A stretch of DNA of 64,000 bases from Campylobacter concisus (lineage in GTDB: Bacteria; Campylobacterota; Campylobacteria; Campylobacterales; Campylobacteraceae): NCBI RefSeq assembly GCF_003048905.1, contig NZ_PIRO01000001.1, positions 62,001-126,000 of the forward strand. Reading direction: 5' to 3'. Position numbers and translations under genes: made by a program. The notes under the pieces were generated by a model, which did not search any database, had not been told where the DNA came from, and worked only from the letters and a program-made list of their open reading frames with translations. The first letter of the stretch is position 1; each line of letters starts with the position of its first letter. Shown piece after piece: positions 1-8,531 of this stretch.

Positions 1-1460
1 ATCCTTATACGATAAGCACCTATGCAAAAAGTAGCGTCTTTGACAAAGAGAGCATGATCTCGCTTCCAAAAGGCTTTCACAATGTTAGTATAGATGCGTC
101 AAGCTCGGTCTCAAGCGTACTATTAGCAGCTTCTAAAAATTTAGTCGAGTACCCTTACGGATGTGCGGAGCAAAGGAGCTCAAGGTTGCTTGCGCTTTTA
201 AATTTAAAGCCAAAAGATGAGCTTGAAAAAAATGACCAAAAGAGATTTATTGTAAGCGGTATGAGTGAGCTAATTAAGATGCAAAAACCAGATGGTAGCT
301 TTGGTTACTGGAGCGATCTGGGTAGCACAAATGCATTTGCTTCGATCTATGCAACTGATGTGCTACTTGATCTTGAAGAGGCTGGATATGAGCTAAATAA
401 AAATGTAAAGCAAAGAGCATTAAATTCGCTCTTAAAGTATACAAACACAGACATTGAAGCTCTATATGCTATTTATGTAAGCTCCCGCGCAAATGTTGCT
501 GATAAATCGGTGCTAAATAAAATTTATGACCACAAAGCTTACAATACGACCGCACTTAATAAGTATCTAATGGCAGCGGCTCTAAAGCTAAACGGCTTAA
601 ATGACGAAGCAAAGGTGGCGCTAAAAGATATTAAAAAAGCTCAGGCGGCTGATTATAGCAGGGATTATTCTAGCTTTGGCTCAAAGATGAGAGACAATGC
701 ATTTATCTTGTATCTGCACGCAAAATATTTTGAGAAAAACGACTACTCAGATGATCTTGCAAATTTCTTGATCACAAATTTAAATGAGCTAAGCTCTACG
801 CAAGAGCGTGCATTTACCCTTAGAGCGCTAAATGCCTACTTTGGCAAAGATGTTGGTGAGAAAAATAATAAATTTAAGCTTAGCTACAATGGCGAAAGCA
901 AAGAATTTGACGGCCTTTTAAGTGTATCATTTACAGCAAAAGATGGAAATTTTACCATCACGCCACTTGGCGAAAACAAGCTATATGCCTCCATCTTAAG
1001 CTACGCTTATGTGCCACTTGAGATTAAGCATAAAATAGAGCCAAAAGAGCTTGATATTTATAGAACGTTTGTCGATGAAAAAGGCAAAGAGCTAGGTCTT
1101 GACAGCCTAAGAGTAAATGATGTTGTCTATTCAAAAATAGTGATAAATTCTAAAGCTATGGTTAAAAATGGTGTAATAAACGAGATAGTAAGTAGCTGCT
1201 TTGAGCCAATAAATGAAAATCTAAGTGGTTTTAATAAGAGCCTTAAAGATAGCATTGAGCTTGAATATCAAAGCATAAAAGATGATCGCGTTTTAAGTTT
1301 TTATGCACTAGATAGCGACAAAAGAGAGGCTGTGCTTTATACACCTTATCGTGTAAGACTTGGTGGCAAATGCTCGCTTGGCGCGGTCACAACTGAAAAT
1401 ATGTATAACGAAAGACAAAACGATTACGACCTAGCTCAGCGAAGCTTTACTGTCAAATAA
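1..1460 (+). CDS. alpha-2-macroglobulin family protein, C-terminal part (5' end outside window)
   Basis: The frame is open to the left edge (first full codon at base 3), so only the C-terminal ~485 residues are visible. The thioester motif YPYGCAEQ lies at bases 147-170 with the reactive Cys at 162-164, followed by the helical thioester domain and the usual tail ending near ENMYNER. Bacterial alpha-2-macroglobulins are envelope proteins thought to trap attacking proteases. In many bacteria the gene neighbours pbpC; here valS follows, and the upstream neighbour is outside the window. The family call is firm; the function is inferred from the family. Confidence 0.9.
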   Translation, partial: PYTISTYAKSSVFDKESMISLPKGFHNVSIDASSSVSSVLLAASKNLVEYPYGCAEQRSSRLLALLNLKPKDELEKNDQKRFIVSGMSELIKMQKPDGSFGYWSDLGSTNAFASIYATDVLLDLEEAGYELNKNVKQRALNSLLKYTNTDIEALYAIYVSSRANVADKSVLNKIYDHKAYNTTALNKYLMAAALKLNGLNDEAKVALKDIKKAQAADYSRDYSSFGSKMRDNAFILYLHAKYFEKNDYSDDLANFLITNLNELSSTQERAFTLRALNAYFGKDVGEKNNKFKLSYNGESKEFDGLLSVSFTAKDGNFTITPLGENKLYASILSYAYVPLEIKHKIEPKELDIYRTFVDEKGKELGLDSLRVNDVVYSKIVINSKAMVKNGVINEIVSSCFEPINENLSGFNKSLKDSIELEYQSIKDDRVLSFYALDSDKREAVLYTPYRVRLGGKCSLGAVTTENMYNERQNDYDLAQRSFTVK

Positions 1461-1472
1461 GCCATATAAATT

Positions 1473-1494
1473 TTGGGGCATTTAACCGCCCCAA
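1473..1494 (+). terminator. possible terminator hairpin after the macroglobulin gene
   Basis: TTGGGGC (1473-1479) and GCCCCAA (1488-1494) form a 7-bp GC-rich stem with an 8-base loop, 12 bases after the stop codon. No clean T run follows, so it may be a weak terminator or an mRNA 3'-end stabiliser. Confidence 0.45.
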
Positions 1495-1580
1495 GCCCAT
1501 ATTTCCCCACTTTTGCAAAGATTTTTTTAAACAATTTTTAGATAACATTAAGCATTTTTTAAACGAAAGAGGACACAAAA

Positions 1581-4205
1581 GTGGCAGAATTTTACAATGC
1601 AAAAGAGATAGAAGATAAATTTTATAAAATTTGGGAAGAACGCGGATACTTCGAGATAGACGCGAACAAAGATATCCAAAAAGATGGACGTAAATTTTGC
1701 ATTATGATGCCACCTCCAAACGTGACTGGCTCGCTTCACATCGGACACGCCCTAACCTTCACACTCCAAGACATCATGACGCGCTACAAAAGAATGGATG
1801 GCTACAAGACACTTTGGCAGCCAGGACTTGATCACGCTGGCATCGCTACTCAAAATGTCGTTGAAAAGCAGCTTTTAGCCCAAGGCATCAAAAAAGAAGA
1901 GCTCGGACGTGAGAAATTTGTAGAAAAAGTGTGGGAGTGGAAGGAGAAAAGCGGCGGCATGATCGTCCATCAGATGCGCAAGCTTGGCATCACTCCGGCT
2001 TGGTCTCGCCAGAGATTTACCATGGATGAGGGCCTAAGAAAAGCTGTAAAAAAAGCCTTTGTAAATTTATACGACAAAGGACTGATCGTTCAGAAAAACT
2101 ATATGATAAACTGGTGTACGCATGATGGGGCGCTTTCTGACATCGAGGTCGAACACAAGGAAAACAAAGGCAAGCTTTATCATTTGAGATATTATTTTGC
2201 AGATAAGCCAAGTGAATTTGTTGTAGTGGCGACAACTCGTCCAGAAACATATTTTGGCGATACCGCCGTAATGGTAAATCCAAACGATGAGCGCTATAAA
2301 AATTTAATCGGCAAAAAAGTGGTGCTACCTATCATAAATAGAGAGATCGAGATCATCGCAGATGAGCATGTTAATATGGAGTTTGGAACGGGCCTTGTTA
2401 AGGTCACACCTGCACACGATCAAAACGACTACGAGGTTGGCAAAAGGCACGACCTTGAGTTTATCACTGTCTTTGATGAAAAAGGCATTTTAAACGACAA
2501 GTGCGATAAATTTGCAGGTCTTGAGAGGCTTGAGGCTAGAGATATCGTAGTAGCTGAGCTTGAAAAACTTGGCAATGTCGAAAAGATCGAGGACTATGAA
2601 AACCAAGTAGGATACTGCTATCGCTGCAAAAACGTCGTCGAGCCATACATCTCAAAGCAGTGGTTTGTCAAAAAAGAGATCGCAGATGAGGCGATACAAA
2701 AGGTCTCAGAGGGTCTTGCTAAATTTTATCCACCGCACTGGATAAACAGCTTTAACGCATGGATGAGAGAGCTAAGAGATTGGTGTATCTCACGCCAGCT
2801 TTGGTGGGGACATCAAATTCCAGTATTTTACTGCGATGATTGCGGTCATATATGGGCTGACGAGGGAGAGCCATGCGAGTGCAAAAAGTGTAAAAGTAAA
2901 AATTTTCACCAAGATCCAGACGTGCTAGATACGTGGTTTAGCTCTGGTCTTTGGCCATTTAGTACGCTTGGCTGGGGCAATGATAATGAGCTAAAAAATG
3001 AAAAATGGTTCGAAGGCGACTTGGCTGAATTTTATCCAAACAACCTTCTTATAACTGGCTTTGATATATTATTTTTCTGGGTTGCTAGGATGATGTTTCA
3101 GGGTGAAAATGCCCTTGGTAAGTTGCCATTTGACGATATCTATCTGCACGCGCTTGTAAAGGATGAATTCGGCAGAAAGATGAGCAAGAGTCTTGGTAAC
3201 GTCATCGATCCGCTTGATAGCATAAATGAATATAGCGCCGATATATTGCGCTTTACGCTAACACTTCTAGCCGTTCAAGGACGCGACATCAAACTAAGCG
3301 ACGCCAAGATGAAGCAAGTAAGAAATTTCACCAACAAGCTTTATAATGCGAGCAAATATCTCATGCTAAATGAGAGCAAATTTGAAAATTTAGAAGCCAT
3401 CAAGCTTCAAACAAAGCTTGGAATTTATATGAATAGCCGCTTTAACGAGTGCGTGAGAGAGGTACGCGAAAACATCGACGCTTACCGCTTCAATGACGCA
3501 GCAAACACACTTTATAAATTCTTTTGGGATGAGTTTTGCGATTGGGGTATCGAGCTTAGCAAGGCTGATAAAGCGAGCGTAAAAGAGCTTGGTAGTATAT
3601 TTAAAGAGGCGATGAAGCTGCTAAATCCTTTTATGCCGTTTCTCTCAGAGTATCTATTCCAAGAGCTTAGCGGCACACAGCTTGAAAACGCAAAATCAAT
3701 AATGGTGATGAGCTATCCAGAGGTAAAAGAGCGAAATTTAGAGGTTGAGAAGAAATTTGAACTAGTTATCGAGGCGATCGTGGCTATTCGCCGTGCAAAA
3801 GCTACTATCGATCTTGGCAACTCAAAGATCGCAAAAGCCTTTGTTAAATTTAATGAAAAAATAGACCTTGACGAGGTAAAAGAGTATATCAAACTGCTTG
3901 CAAAATGCGAAGAGATCGGCTTTGTAGATGAGAAAATAGAAAACTCAATAAGAGATGTGAGCGAAAATTTAGAGGCATTTGTCCCACTTGAAGGGCTTGA
4001 TATGAGCGGTATCATCACAAGGCTAAGGTCTCAAAAGACAAAGCTTGAAAAAGAGATAGCCAAACTCTCAGGTATGCTAAATAACCAAAATTTCGTGGCA
4101 AACGCACCAAAAGAAGTTATAGAGACGAATAAAGAGGCGCTAGAGAGCGCTGAGGCTAAAATTAAAAAAGTATGTGAAGAATTAGAAGCTCTTGGAGAAA
4201 AATAG
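1581..4205 (+). CDS. valS: valyl-tRNA synthetase
   Basis: Class I aminoacyl-tRNA synthetase of 874 residues that charges tRNA-Val in the cytoplasm. Visible are the HIGH region ([16 protein letters not shown], about residues 45-60), the editing domain with [10 protein letters not shown], the KMSKS loop ([14 protein letters not shown]), a DALR-type anticodon domain and the C-terminal ValS coiled-coil arm ([14 protein letters not shown] onward). The length is normal. The start is GTG at 1581, with AAGAGGA about 8 bases upstream. It overlaps the metN start by one base, so the transporter genes are probably co-transcribed with it. Confidence 0.98.
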   Translation: MAEFYNAKEIEDKFYKIWEERGYFEIDANKDIQKDGRKFCIMMPPPNVTGSLHIGHALTFTLQDIMTRYKRMDGYKTLWQPGLDHAGIATQNVVEKQLLAQGIKKEELGREKFVEKVWEWKEKSGGMIVHQMRKLGITPAWSRQRFTMDEGLRKAVKKAFVNLYDKGLIVQKNYMINWCTHDGALSDIEVEHKENKGKLYHLRYYFADKPSEFVVVATTRPETYFGDTAVMVNPNDERYKNLIGKKVVLPIINREIEIIADEHVNMEFGTGLVKVTPAHDQNDYEVGKRHDLEFITVFDEKGILNDKCDKFAGLERLEARDIVVAELEKLGNVEKIEDYENQVGYCYRCKNVVEPYISKQWFVKKEIADEAIQKVSEGLAKFYPPHWINSFNAWMRELRDWCISRQLWWGHQIPVFYCDDCGHIWADEGEPCECKKCKSKNFHQDPDVLDTWFSSGLWPFSTLGWGNDNELKNEKWFEGDLAEFYPNNLLITGFDILFFWVARMMFQGENALGKLPFDDIYLHALVKDEFGRKMSKSLGNVIDPLDSINEYSADILRFTLTLLAVQGRDIKLSDAKMKQVRNFTNKLYNASKYLMLNESKFENLEAIKLQTKLGIYMNSRFNECVREVRENIDAYRFNDAANTLYKFFWDEFCDWGIELSKADKASVKELGSIFKEAMKLLNPFMPFLSEYLFQELSGTQLENAKSIMVMSYPEVKERNLEVEKKFELVIEAIVAIRRAKATIDLGNSKIAKAFVKFNEKIDLDEVKEYIKLLAKCEEIGFVDEKIENSIRDVSENLEAFVPLEGLDMSGIITRLRSQKTKLEKEIAKLSGMLNNQNFVANAPKEVIETNKEALESAEAKIKKVCEELEALGEK

Positions 4206-5161
4206 TGATAAAGATAGAAAATTTAAGCAAATTTTATGGTGATACGCAGATCCTTTTTGATATAAATTTAGAGGTTGAAAAGGGTGAAATTTTTGCTATT
4301 GTAGGACACAGTGGTGCTGGTAAATCAACGCTTTTAAGGTGCATAAACGGCCTGGAGAGCTATCAAGGTGGGAGCTTAAAAGTCTTTGATCAAGAGATAA
4401 AAAATTTAGATGAGATGCAACAAAGAAATTTAAGGCGAGATGTCGGAATGATATTTCAGCATTTTGCCTTGATGGCTAGAAAAAATGTCTTTGAAAACGT
4501 CGCTACTCCGCTTAAATTTTGGGGTTATAAAAGCGACGAGACCGAGAAAAGAGTGAGAGAACTTTTAAATTTAGTCGGTCTTGAAAACAAGGCAAATAGC
4601 TATCCAAGCGAGCTAAGTGGCGGACAAAAACAGCGTGTCGCTATAGCTAGAGCGCTTGCTTTAAATCCTAAAATTTTACTAAGCGACGAGGCTACTTCGG
4701 CTCTTGATCCAAACACGACAAATCAAATTTTAGAATTGCTTGAAAAGATAAACAAAGAGCTAGACATCAGCGTCGTCATCGTCACGCACGAGATGGAGGT
4801 AGTAAAATCGATCGCAAAACGCGCGATTTTACTTGAAGGCGGCAAGATAATAGGCTCTGGAAGCATTGAAGAGCTATTTTTAAAGCCAGATGAGAAGATG
4901 AAAGAGTTTTTGGGTGAAGTGGAAATTCTGCCAAGCAGTGGCACAAATATCAGGCTATTTTTTCCAAAAGAAGTGGCTCAAAACAGCGTGATTACACACA
5001 TGGCTAGAAGCCTAAATATCGACTTTAACATAGTTTGGGGCAAGCTTGAGAAGCTAAACGAAAATGTTCTTGGCTCGCTTGTCATAAACATAGATGAAAA
5101 AGATAAAGAAAACGTACTTAACTACATCAAGCAAAGTGGCGTTTTATGGGAGGTTGCTTGA
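4205..5161 (+). CDS. metN: methionine ABC transporter ATP-binding protein
   Basis: ATPase of the MetNIQ importer (318 residues). It has Walker [10 protein letters not shown], signature LSGGQKQR and Walker [15 protein letters not shown]-terminal NIL (methionine-sensing) domain of about 75 residues is present, which in the E. coli homologue gives trans-inhibition by methionine. The start is GTG at 4205, overlapping the valS stop by one base; metI follows with a TGATG overlap. The neighbouring permease and two MetQ-type binding proteins support the substrate call. Confidence 0.95.
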   Translation: MIKIENLSKFYGDTQILFDINLEVEKGEIFAIVGHSGAGKSTLLRCINGLESYQGGSLKVFDQEIKNLDEMQQRNLRRDVGMIFQHFALMARKNVFENVATPLKFWGYKSDETEKRVRELLNLVGLENKANSYPSELSGGQKQRVAIARALALNPKILLSDEATSALDPNTTNQILELLEKINKELDISVVIVTHEMEVVKSIAKRAILLEGGKIIGSGSIEELFLKPDEKMKEFLGEVEILPSSGTNIRLFFPKEVAQNSVITHMARSLNIDFNIVWGKLEKLNENVLGSLVINIDEKDKENVLNYIKQSGVLWEVA

Positions 5162-5835
5162 TGTTTGGTATTGACTTTTCTAAATTTCCAGATGTATTTT
5201 CTAGGATACTGCTGCCAGCTATCGGCGAGACGCTATATATGAGCATAGTCTCCACCCTGCTCGCCTTTGCCATAGGCCTCATACCTGCGGTTTTGCTCAT
5301 CCTTTCAGACAAAGATGGACTAAAGCCAAACAAGCAGCTTTATTTTGTACTTGATATCGTTATAAACGTGCTTAGAAGCTTTCCATTTATTATCCTCATT
5401 ATTGTGCTCTTTCCGGTCACAAAAATGATCGTGGGCACAAGTATTGGCACCACGGCTGCGATCGTTCCGCTAACTATCGGAGCGGCTCCATTTGTAGCAA
5501 GGCTCATTGAAAATGCCCTAAAAGAGGTTGATAAAGGCATCATCGAAGCTGCTCAAAGCTTTGGAAGCTCGAAATTTCAGATCATCTTTAGAGTGATGTT
5601 TGTAGAGGCACTTCCTGGCATTATCTCGGCATTTACGCTAACGCTTATTGTAAATATTGGCTTTTCAGCGATGGCTGGTGCAGTTGGCGGTGGTGGACTA
5701 GGATCTGTCGCTATAAACTATGGTTATCAAAGATTTCGCCCAGATATCATGCTCTACACCGTGATTATTCTTATCATTATGGTTCAAATTTTTCAAGTTT
5801 TAGGTAACTACTTATATAAAATTTCTAAAAAATAG
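5161..5835 (+). CDS. metI: methionine ABC transporter permease
   Basis: MetI-type inner-membrane permease of 224 residues with five or more hydrophobic helices and the cytoplasmic EAA loop (EAAQSFGSSKFQIIFRVM). I chose ATG at 5161 because GGGAGG lies 8-13 bases upstream and the start overlaps the metN stop (TGATG). A frame extension to ATG 5146 would add MGGCL but places that Shine-Dalgarno inside the gene. It forms the channel used with MetN and MetQ. Confidence 0.94.
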   Translation: MFGIDFSKFPDVFSRILLPAIGETLYMSIVSTLLAFAIGLIPAVLLILSDKDGLKPNKQLYFVLDIVINVLRSFPFIILIIVLFPVTKMIVGTSIGTTAAIVPLTIGAAPFVARLIENALKEVDKGIIEAAQSFGSSKFQIIFRVMFVEALPGIISAFTLTLIVNIGFSAMAGAVGGGGLGSVAINYGYQRFRPDIMLYTVIILIIMVQIFQVLGNYLYKISKK

Positions 5836-5870
5836 GCCTTTGTTTTTATCTGATTTTAAGCTTTTTTCCT

Positions 5871-5876
5871 TAAAAT
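5871..5876 (+). promoter_or_regulatory. candidate -10 element (TAAAAT) for the met leader
   Basis: TAAAAT followed by a short GC-containing patch (TGCCCG). The same arrangement (TAAAAT then TACGAC) occurs before argG, and epsilonproteobacterial sigma-70 promoters rely mainly on the -10 element. It would start a transcript near 5883, just before the 19-codon leader ORF, giving metQ1 and metQ2 a promoter separate from valS-metNI. Inference from sequence only. Confidence 0.4.
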
Positions 5877-5910
5877 TGCCCGAATTAATTTTTAGCTGAA
5901 AGGATAAAAG

Positions 5911-5970
5911 ATGAAATCAGATATGTGCCACATGTGCAGCCTAGTAAAAAACGCGTTGTCGAAAGACTGA
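5911..5970 (+). CDS. putative Met/Cys-containing leader peptide (19 aa)
   Basis: A small ORF in the metI-metQ1 gap. The strong site AAAGGAT lies 7-10 bases upstream of ATG 5911, and the peptide reads MKSDMCHMCSLVKNALSKD. Three Met and two Cys fall in the first nine codons, upstream of genes for methionine uptake. Directly after its stop codon come mutually exclusive RNA hairpins (5973-6005 versus 5984-6032). That layout resembles leader peptides used for attenuation, where stalling at scarce-amino-acid codons selects one RNA fold. It is too short for coding statistics. No experimental evidence is visible and I do not recognise it as a named family. Confidence 0.5.
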   Translation: MKSDMCHMCSLVKNALSKD

Positions 5971-5983
5971 TCTCTAAGCATAG

Positions 5984-6032
5984 AATTTCTTTTTAAGTGC
6001 TTAGAACTAGCTTAAGCGCTTAAAAAGAAATT
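5984..6032 (+). promoter_or_regulatory. 20-bp hairpin in the metQ1 leader
   Basis: Bases 5984-6003 pair with 6013-6032 over 20 consecutive positions with a 9-base loop. The only non-Watson-Crick pair is T5998 with G6018, which is a U-G wobble in plus-strand RNA but an A-C mismatch in minus-strand RNA. This favours a functional plus-strand transcript. No T run follows (TTTAACCC), so it is not a standard intrinsic terminator. An alternative 8-bp pairing of 5973-5980 with 5998-6005 would disrupt it. Confidence 0.7.
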
Positions 6033-6050
6033 TAACCCTCTAGCTTAAAT

Positions 6051-6089
6051 TTATCCTTTTTTGGCGCTTGGCAAATTTTAAAAGGATAA
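6051..6089 (+). promoter_or_regulatory. hairpin sequestering the metQ1 ribosome binding site
   Basis: TTATCCTTTT (6051-6060) is perfectly complementary to AAAAGGATAA (6080-6089), which contains the Shine-Dalgarno of metQ1 (ATG at 6093). The 10-bp stem closes a 19-base loop. When formed it would block initiation, giving the leader a translational switch downstream of the longer hairpin. Complementarity is seen directly; regulation is inference. Confidence 0.55.
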
Positions 6090-6092
6090 TAA

Positions 6093-6875
6093 ATGAAAAA
6101 ACTACTTCTTACTTCTTTAGTTGCTCTTGGTCTTAGTGTAAGTGCAAATGCAGCTGATAAATCAAAAACAATAATCGTTGGTGCTACACCTATTCCACAT
6201 GCTGAAATTTTAGAGGTTGTAAAGCCTATTTTGGCAAAAGATGGCTATACGCTTGAGATCAAAGAATTTAACGACTACACCACGCCAAATCTTGCAACAG
6301 AAGATGGCGATTTAGATGCAAATTTCTTTCAACACCTTCCATATTTGGACGAATTTAACAAAAACAAAGGTACTCATCTTATAAAAACAGTTGGCGTTCA
6401 TCTTGAGCCAATGGGAGTTTATTCTAAAAAGATAAAAGATATCAAAGATCTAAAAGATGGTTCGACTGTATCTATCCCAAATGATCCGACAAATGAAAGC
6501 CGTGCTTTAGATATTCTTGCAAATGCTGGACTTATTAAGCTAAACGATAATCCGCTAAAAACTCCGCTTGATATAGTTGATAACCCTAAAAAGCTTAAAT
6601 TTGAAGAGATAGAGACTGCTCAAGTACCAAGAACACTTGATGACGTTACTATCGCGGTTATCAACACAAACTATGCTCTAAATGCTAATCTCAATCCGGT
6701 AAAAGACGCACTTGTGCTTGAAAGCAAAAATAGCCCATATGTAAACTACGTTGTAGTAAAGTCTGGCAACGAAAATAGCCCTAAAATAAAGGCTCTTGAT
6801 AAAGCTATAAACTCATCAGAAGTTAAAAAATTTATCGAGATCAAATACAACGGCGCTATCCTTCCAGCATTTTAA
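6093..6875 (+). CDS. metQ: methionine-binding lipoprotein/periplasmic protein MetQ (copy 1)
   Basis: NlpA/MetQ family substrate-binding protein of 260 residues. An N-terminal signal peptide (MKKLLLTSLVALGLSVSANA) is followed by TIIVGATPIPHAEIL, the start of the MetQ fold. The signal lacks an obvious lipobox Cys, so it may be a free periplasmic protein rather than a lipoprotein. It is closely related to the next gene (shared blocks such as ATEDGDLDANFFQHLPYL), indicating tandem duplication. It delivers methionine (L-, D-Met or Met derivatives in the family) to MetI. The AAAAGGATAA binding site lies inside a predicted hairpin. Confidence 0.93.
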   Translation: MKKLLLTSLVALGLSVSANAADKSKTIIVGATPIPHAEILEVVKPILAKDGYTLEIKEFNDYTTPNLATEDGDLDANFFQHLPYLDEFNKNKGTHLIKTVGVHLEPMGVYSKKIKDIKDLKDGSTVSIPNDPTNESRALDILANAGLIKLNDNPLKTPLDIVDNPKKLKFEEIETAQVPRTLDDVTIAVINTNYALNANLNPVKDALVLESKNSPYVNYVVVKSGNENSPKIKALDKAINSSEVKKFIEIKYNGAILPAF

Positions 6876-6888
6876 TTAAAATTTTAAA

Positions 6889-6927
6889 TAAGCGACGTAA
6901 AAGCTTTTACCTTTTTAGCGTCGCTTA
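6889..6927 (+). promoter_or_regulatory. extended hairpin between the two metQ genes
   Basis: TAAGCGACG (6889-6897) pairs with CGTCGCTTA (6919-6927), and after a single bulged G the stem continues with TAAAA/TTTTA (6898-6902 with 6913-6917). The inner part includes a palindrome around AAAAGCTTTT. No T run follows, so it may act as a processing or stability element that lets metQ1 and metQ2 be expressed at different levels rather than as a terminator. Confidence 0.55.
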
Positions 6928-6950
6928 AATCAAACAAAAAAGGAAAAACA

Positions 6951-7730
6951 ATGAAATTTATCAAACTTTTAACCGCATCTTTAGTTGCTCTAAGCCTTCA
7001 CGCAGCCGACAAGGACCACACTATCGTAGTTGGCGTTTCACCAGTACCACACGCTGAAATTTTAGAATTTGTAAAGCCAAAACTAAAAGATAAAGGCTAC
7101 GACCTTGTTATCTCTGAAATTTCAGACTACTCTATCCCAAATGTCGCCACAGAAGATGGCAGCTTGGATGCAAATTTCTTTCAGCATTTGCCATATCTTG
7201 AGGAGCAAAACAAGGCTAGAGGCTTGCATCTTGTAAGTGTTGCAAATGTCCATGTCGAGCCACTTGGCTTTTACTCTAAAAAGATAAAAAACATAAAAGA
7301 GTTAAAAGATGGTGCAAAAGTAGCGATCGCTTACGATCCATCAAATGGTAATAGAGCACTTAGAATTTTAGAAAAAGCTGGTCTTATCGAGATCGATAAA
7401 AACGTAAAAGTTGCAACTATAAATGACATAACTAAAAATTCTAAAAATTTACAGTTTGTAGAGCTTGAGGGCGCTCAGATACCAAGAACGCTTGATGATG
7501 TCGATATCGCTGCCATTAGTACAAATTTTGTCCTTGATCTTGGCATGAGCGTGGCAAAAGACGCACTTTTGCTTGAAGACGCCAACAGTCCTTATGCTAA
7601 CATCATCGTCACAAAGGCTGGCAACGAAAATAACCCTAAAATCAAAGCTTTAGTTGATGCGGTACTTAGCCCTGATACTAAAAATTTCATCATTACTCGC
7701 TACAAAGGCGAAGTTATACCTGCATTTTAA
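6951..7730 (+). CDS. metQ: MetQ-type methionine-binding protein (copy 2)
   Basis: Second MetQ/NlpA paralogue (259 residues) with signal peptide MKFIKLLTASLVALSLHA and no lipobox Cys in the expected place. It shares PHAEIL, ATEDGSLDANFFQHLPYL and QIPRTLDDVDIAAI with copy 1 but differs through much of the body, so the two probably differ in ligand preference. The AAAAAAGGAAAAACA binding site precedes ATG 6951. A GC-rich terminator follows at 7736, ending the valS-met operon. Confidence 0.92.
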   Translation: MKFIKLLTASLVALSLHAADKDHTIVVGVSPVPHAEILEFVKPKLKDKGYDLVISEISDYSIPNVATEDGSLDANFFQHLPYLEEQNKARGLHLVSVANVHVEPLGFYSKKIKNIKELKDGAKVAIAYDPSNGNRALRILEKAGLIEIDKNVKVATINDITKNSKNLQFVELEGAQIPRTLDDVDIAAISTNFVLDLGMSVAKDALLLEDANSPYANIIVTKAGNENNPKIKALVDAVLSPDTKNFIITRYKGEVIPAF

Positions 7731-7735
7731 AAATG

Positions 7736-7757
7736 GGGCGAGCTTTCGCCCTATTTT
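7736..7757 (+). terminator. intrinsic terminator of the met operon
   Basis: GGGCGA (7736-7741), a 4-base loop and TCGCCC (7746-7751) are followed by TATTTT. It lies 6 bases after the metQ2 stop codon. Confidence 0.7.
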
Positions 7758-7868
7758 GCTTCTACTTTTATCTGGTTTTAATAAGCTATAAACTCTCTTT
7801 ATTTTTGTCAAAAAGCTTAAGCTACACTTTGCTAAAATGGCTCACTTTAAAATTTTTCAGGAATTTAA

Positions 7869-8459
7869 ATGCTGCATGATGTTATTGATTTTATAGTTGC
7901 GAGTGTAAGTAGCTGGGGTTATGCTGGCATATTTGTGATGATGTTTTTAGAAAGCTCATTTTTTCCATTTCCAAGCGAGGTCGCGATGATACCGGCTGGC
8001 TATTTGGCGCATAAAGGTGAAATGAGTTTAATTTTGGCCTTTCTTGCAGGCACGCTTGGTAGCTTACTTGGAGCTATTTTTAACTATTATCTTTGCTACT
8101 TTTTTGGTCGCGAGATCGTTTTAAAATACGGCAAATTTGTGGGAATCACTCACGAAAAAATGGATAAATTTGAAGCATTTTTCAATAAACACGGCGAAAT
8201 TTCTACATTTAACTCACGTCTGATTCCTGGCATTCGCCAATACATCAGCCTACCAGCTGGGCTTGCTAAGATGAACATTTTTAGATTTTGTCTATTTACC
8301 ACACTTGGAGCTGGGATTTGGTGTGCTGTTTTGCTTGGAGTTGGCTATTTTCTAGGTTCAAATCCTAGCAAACAAACACTTTTAATAATCACGATCGCTC
8401 TTTTAGCTGTAGTTACTGTAATAAGTGTGGTTTATATAATAAGGCAAAGAAAAGCCTAA
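7869..8459 (+). CDS. DedA family inner-membrane protein
   Basis: A 196-residue DedA/SNARE-associated (VTT-domain) protein with four or five hydrophobic segments. Family motifs are visible: [17 protein letters not shown] in the first re-entrant region, and [19 protein letters not shown]. Family members move or flip lipid carriers such as undecaprenyl phosphate or phospholipids. The last third is a hydrophobic helix ending in a basic tail (IRQRKA). The start ATG 7869 has only a weak upstream CAGGAA. It stands alone between the met terminator and the convergent murI. Confidence 0.88.
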   Translation: MLHDVIDFIVASVSSWGYAGIFVMMFLESSFFPFPSEVAMIPAGYLAHKGEMSLILAFLAGTLGSLLGAIFNYYLCYFFGREIVLKYGKFVGITHEKMDKFEAFFNKHGEISTFNSRLIPGIRQYISLPAGLAKMNIFRFCLFTTLGAGIWCAVLLGVGYFLGSNPSKQTLLIITIALLAVVTVISVVYIIRQRKA

Positions 8460-8531
8460 ATACATATAAAAATATGTAAAATTTAGTGTATTTTATAAAA
8501 TTTTTATTTGTGGTATTTAGTTAGATTTAAC

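Noticed and set aside
2017-2283. Antisense open frame inside valS
   Set aside because: Composition and lack of a binding site mark it as a shadow of the valS coding frame. The same holds for the antisense frames in murA, lptB, thiG, speA and others.
5984-6034. The long leader hairpin as an ordinary intrinsic terminator of metNI
   Set aside because: No U tract follows (TTTAACCC), and the stem has T-rich left and A-rich right arms, the reverse of a typical terminator. I list it as regulatory instead.
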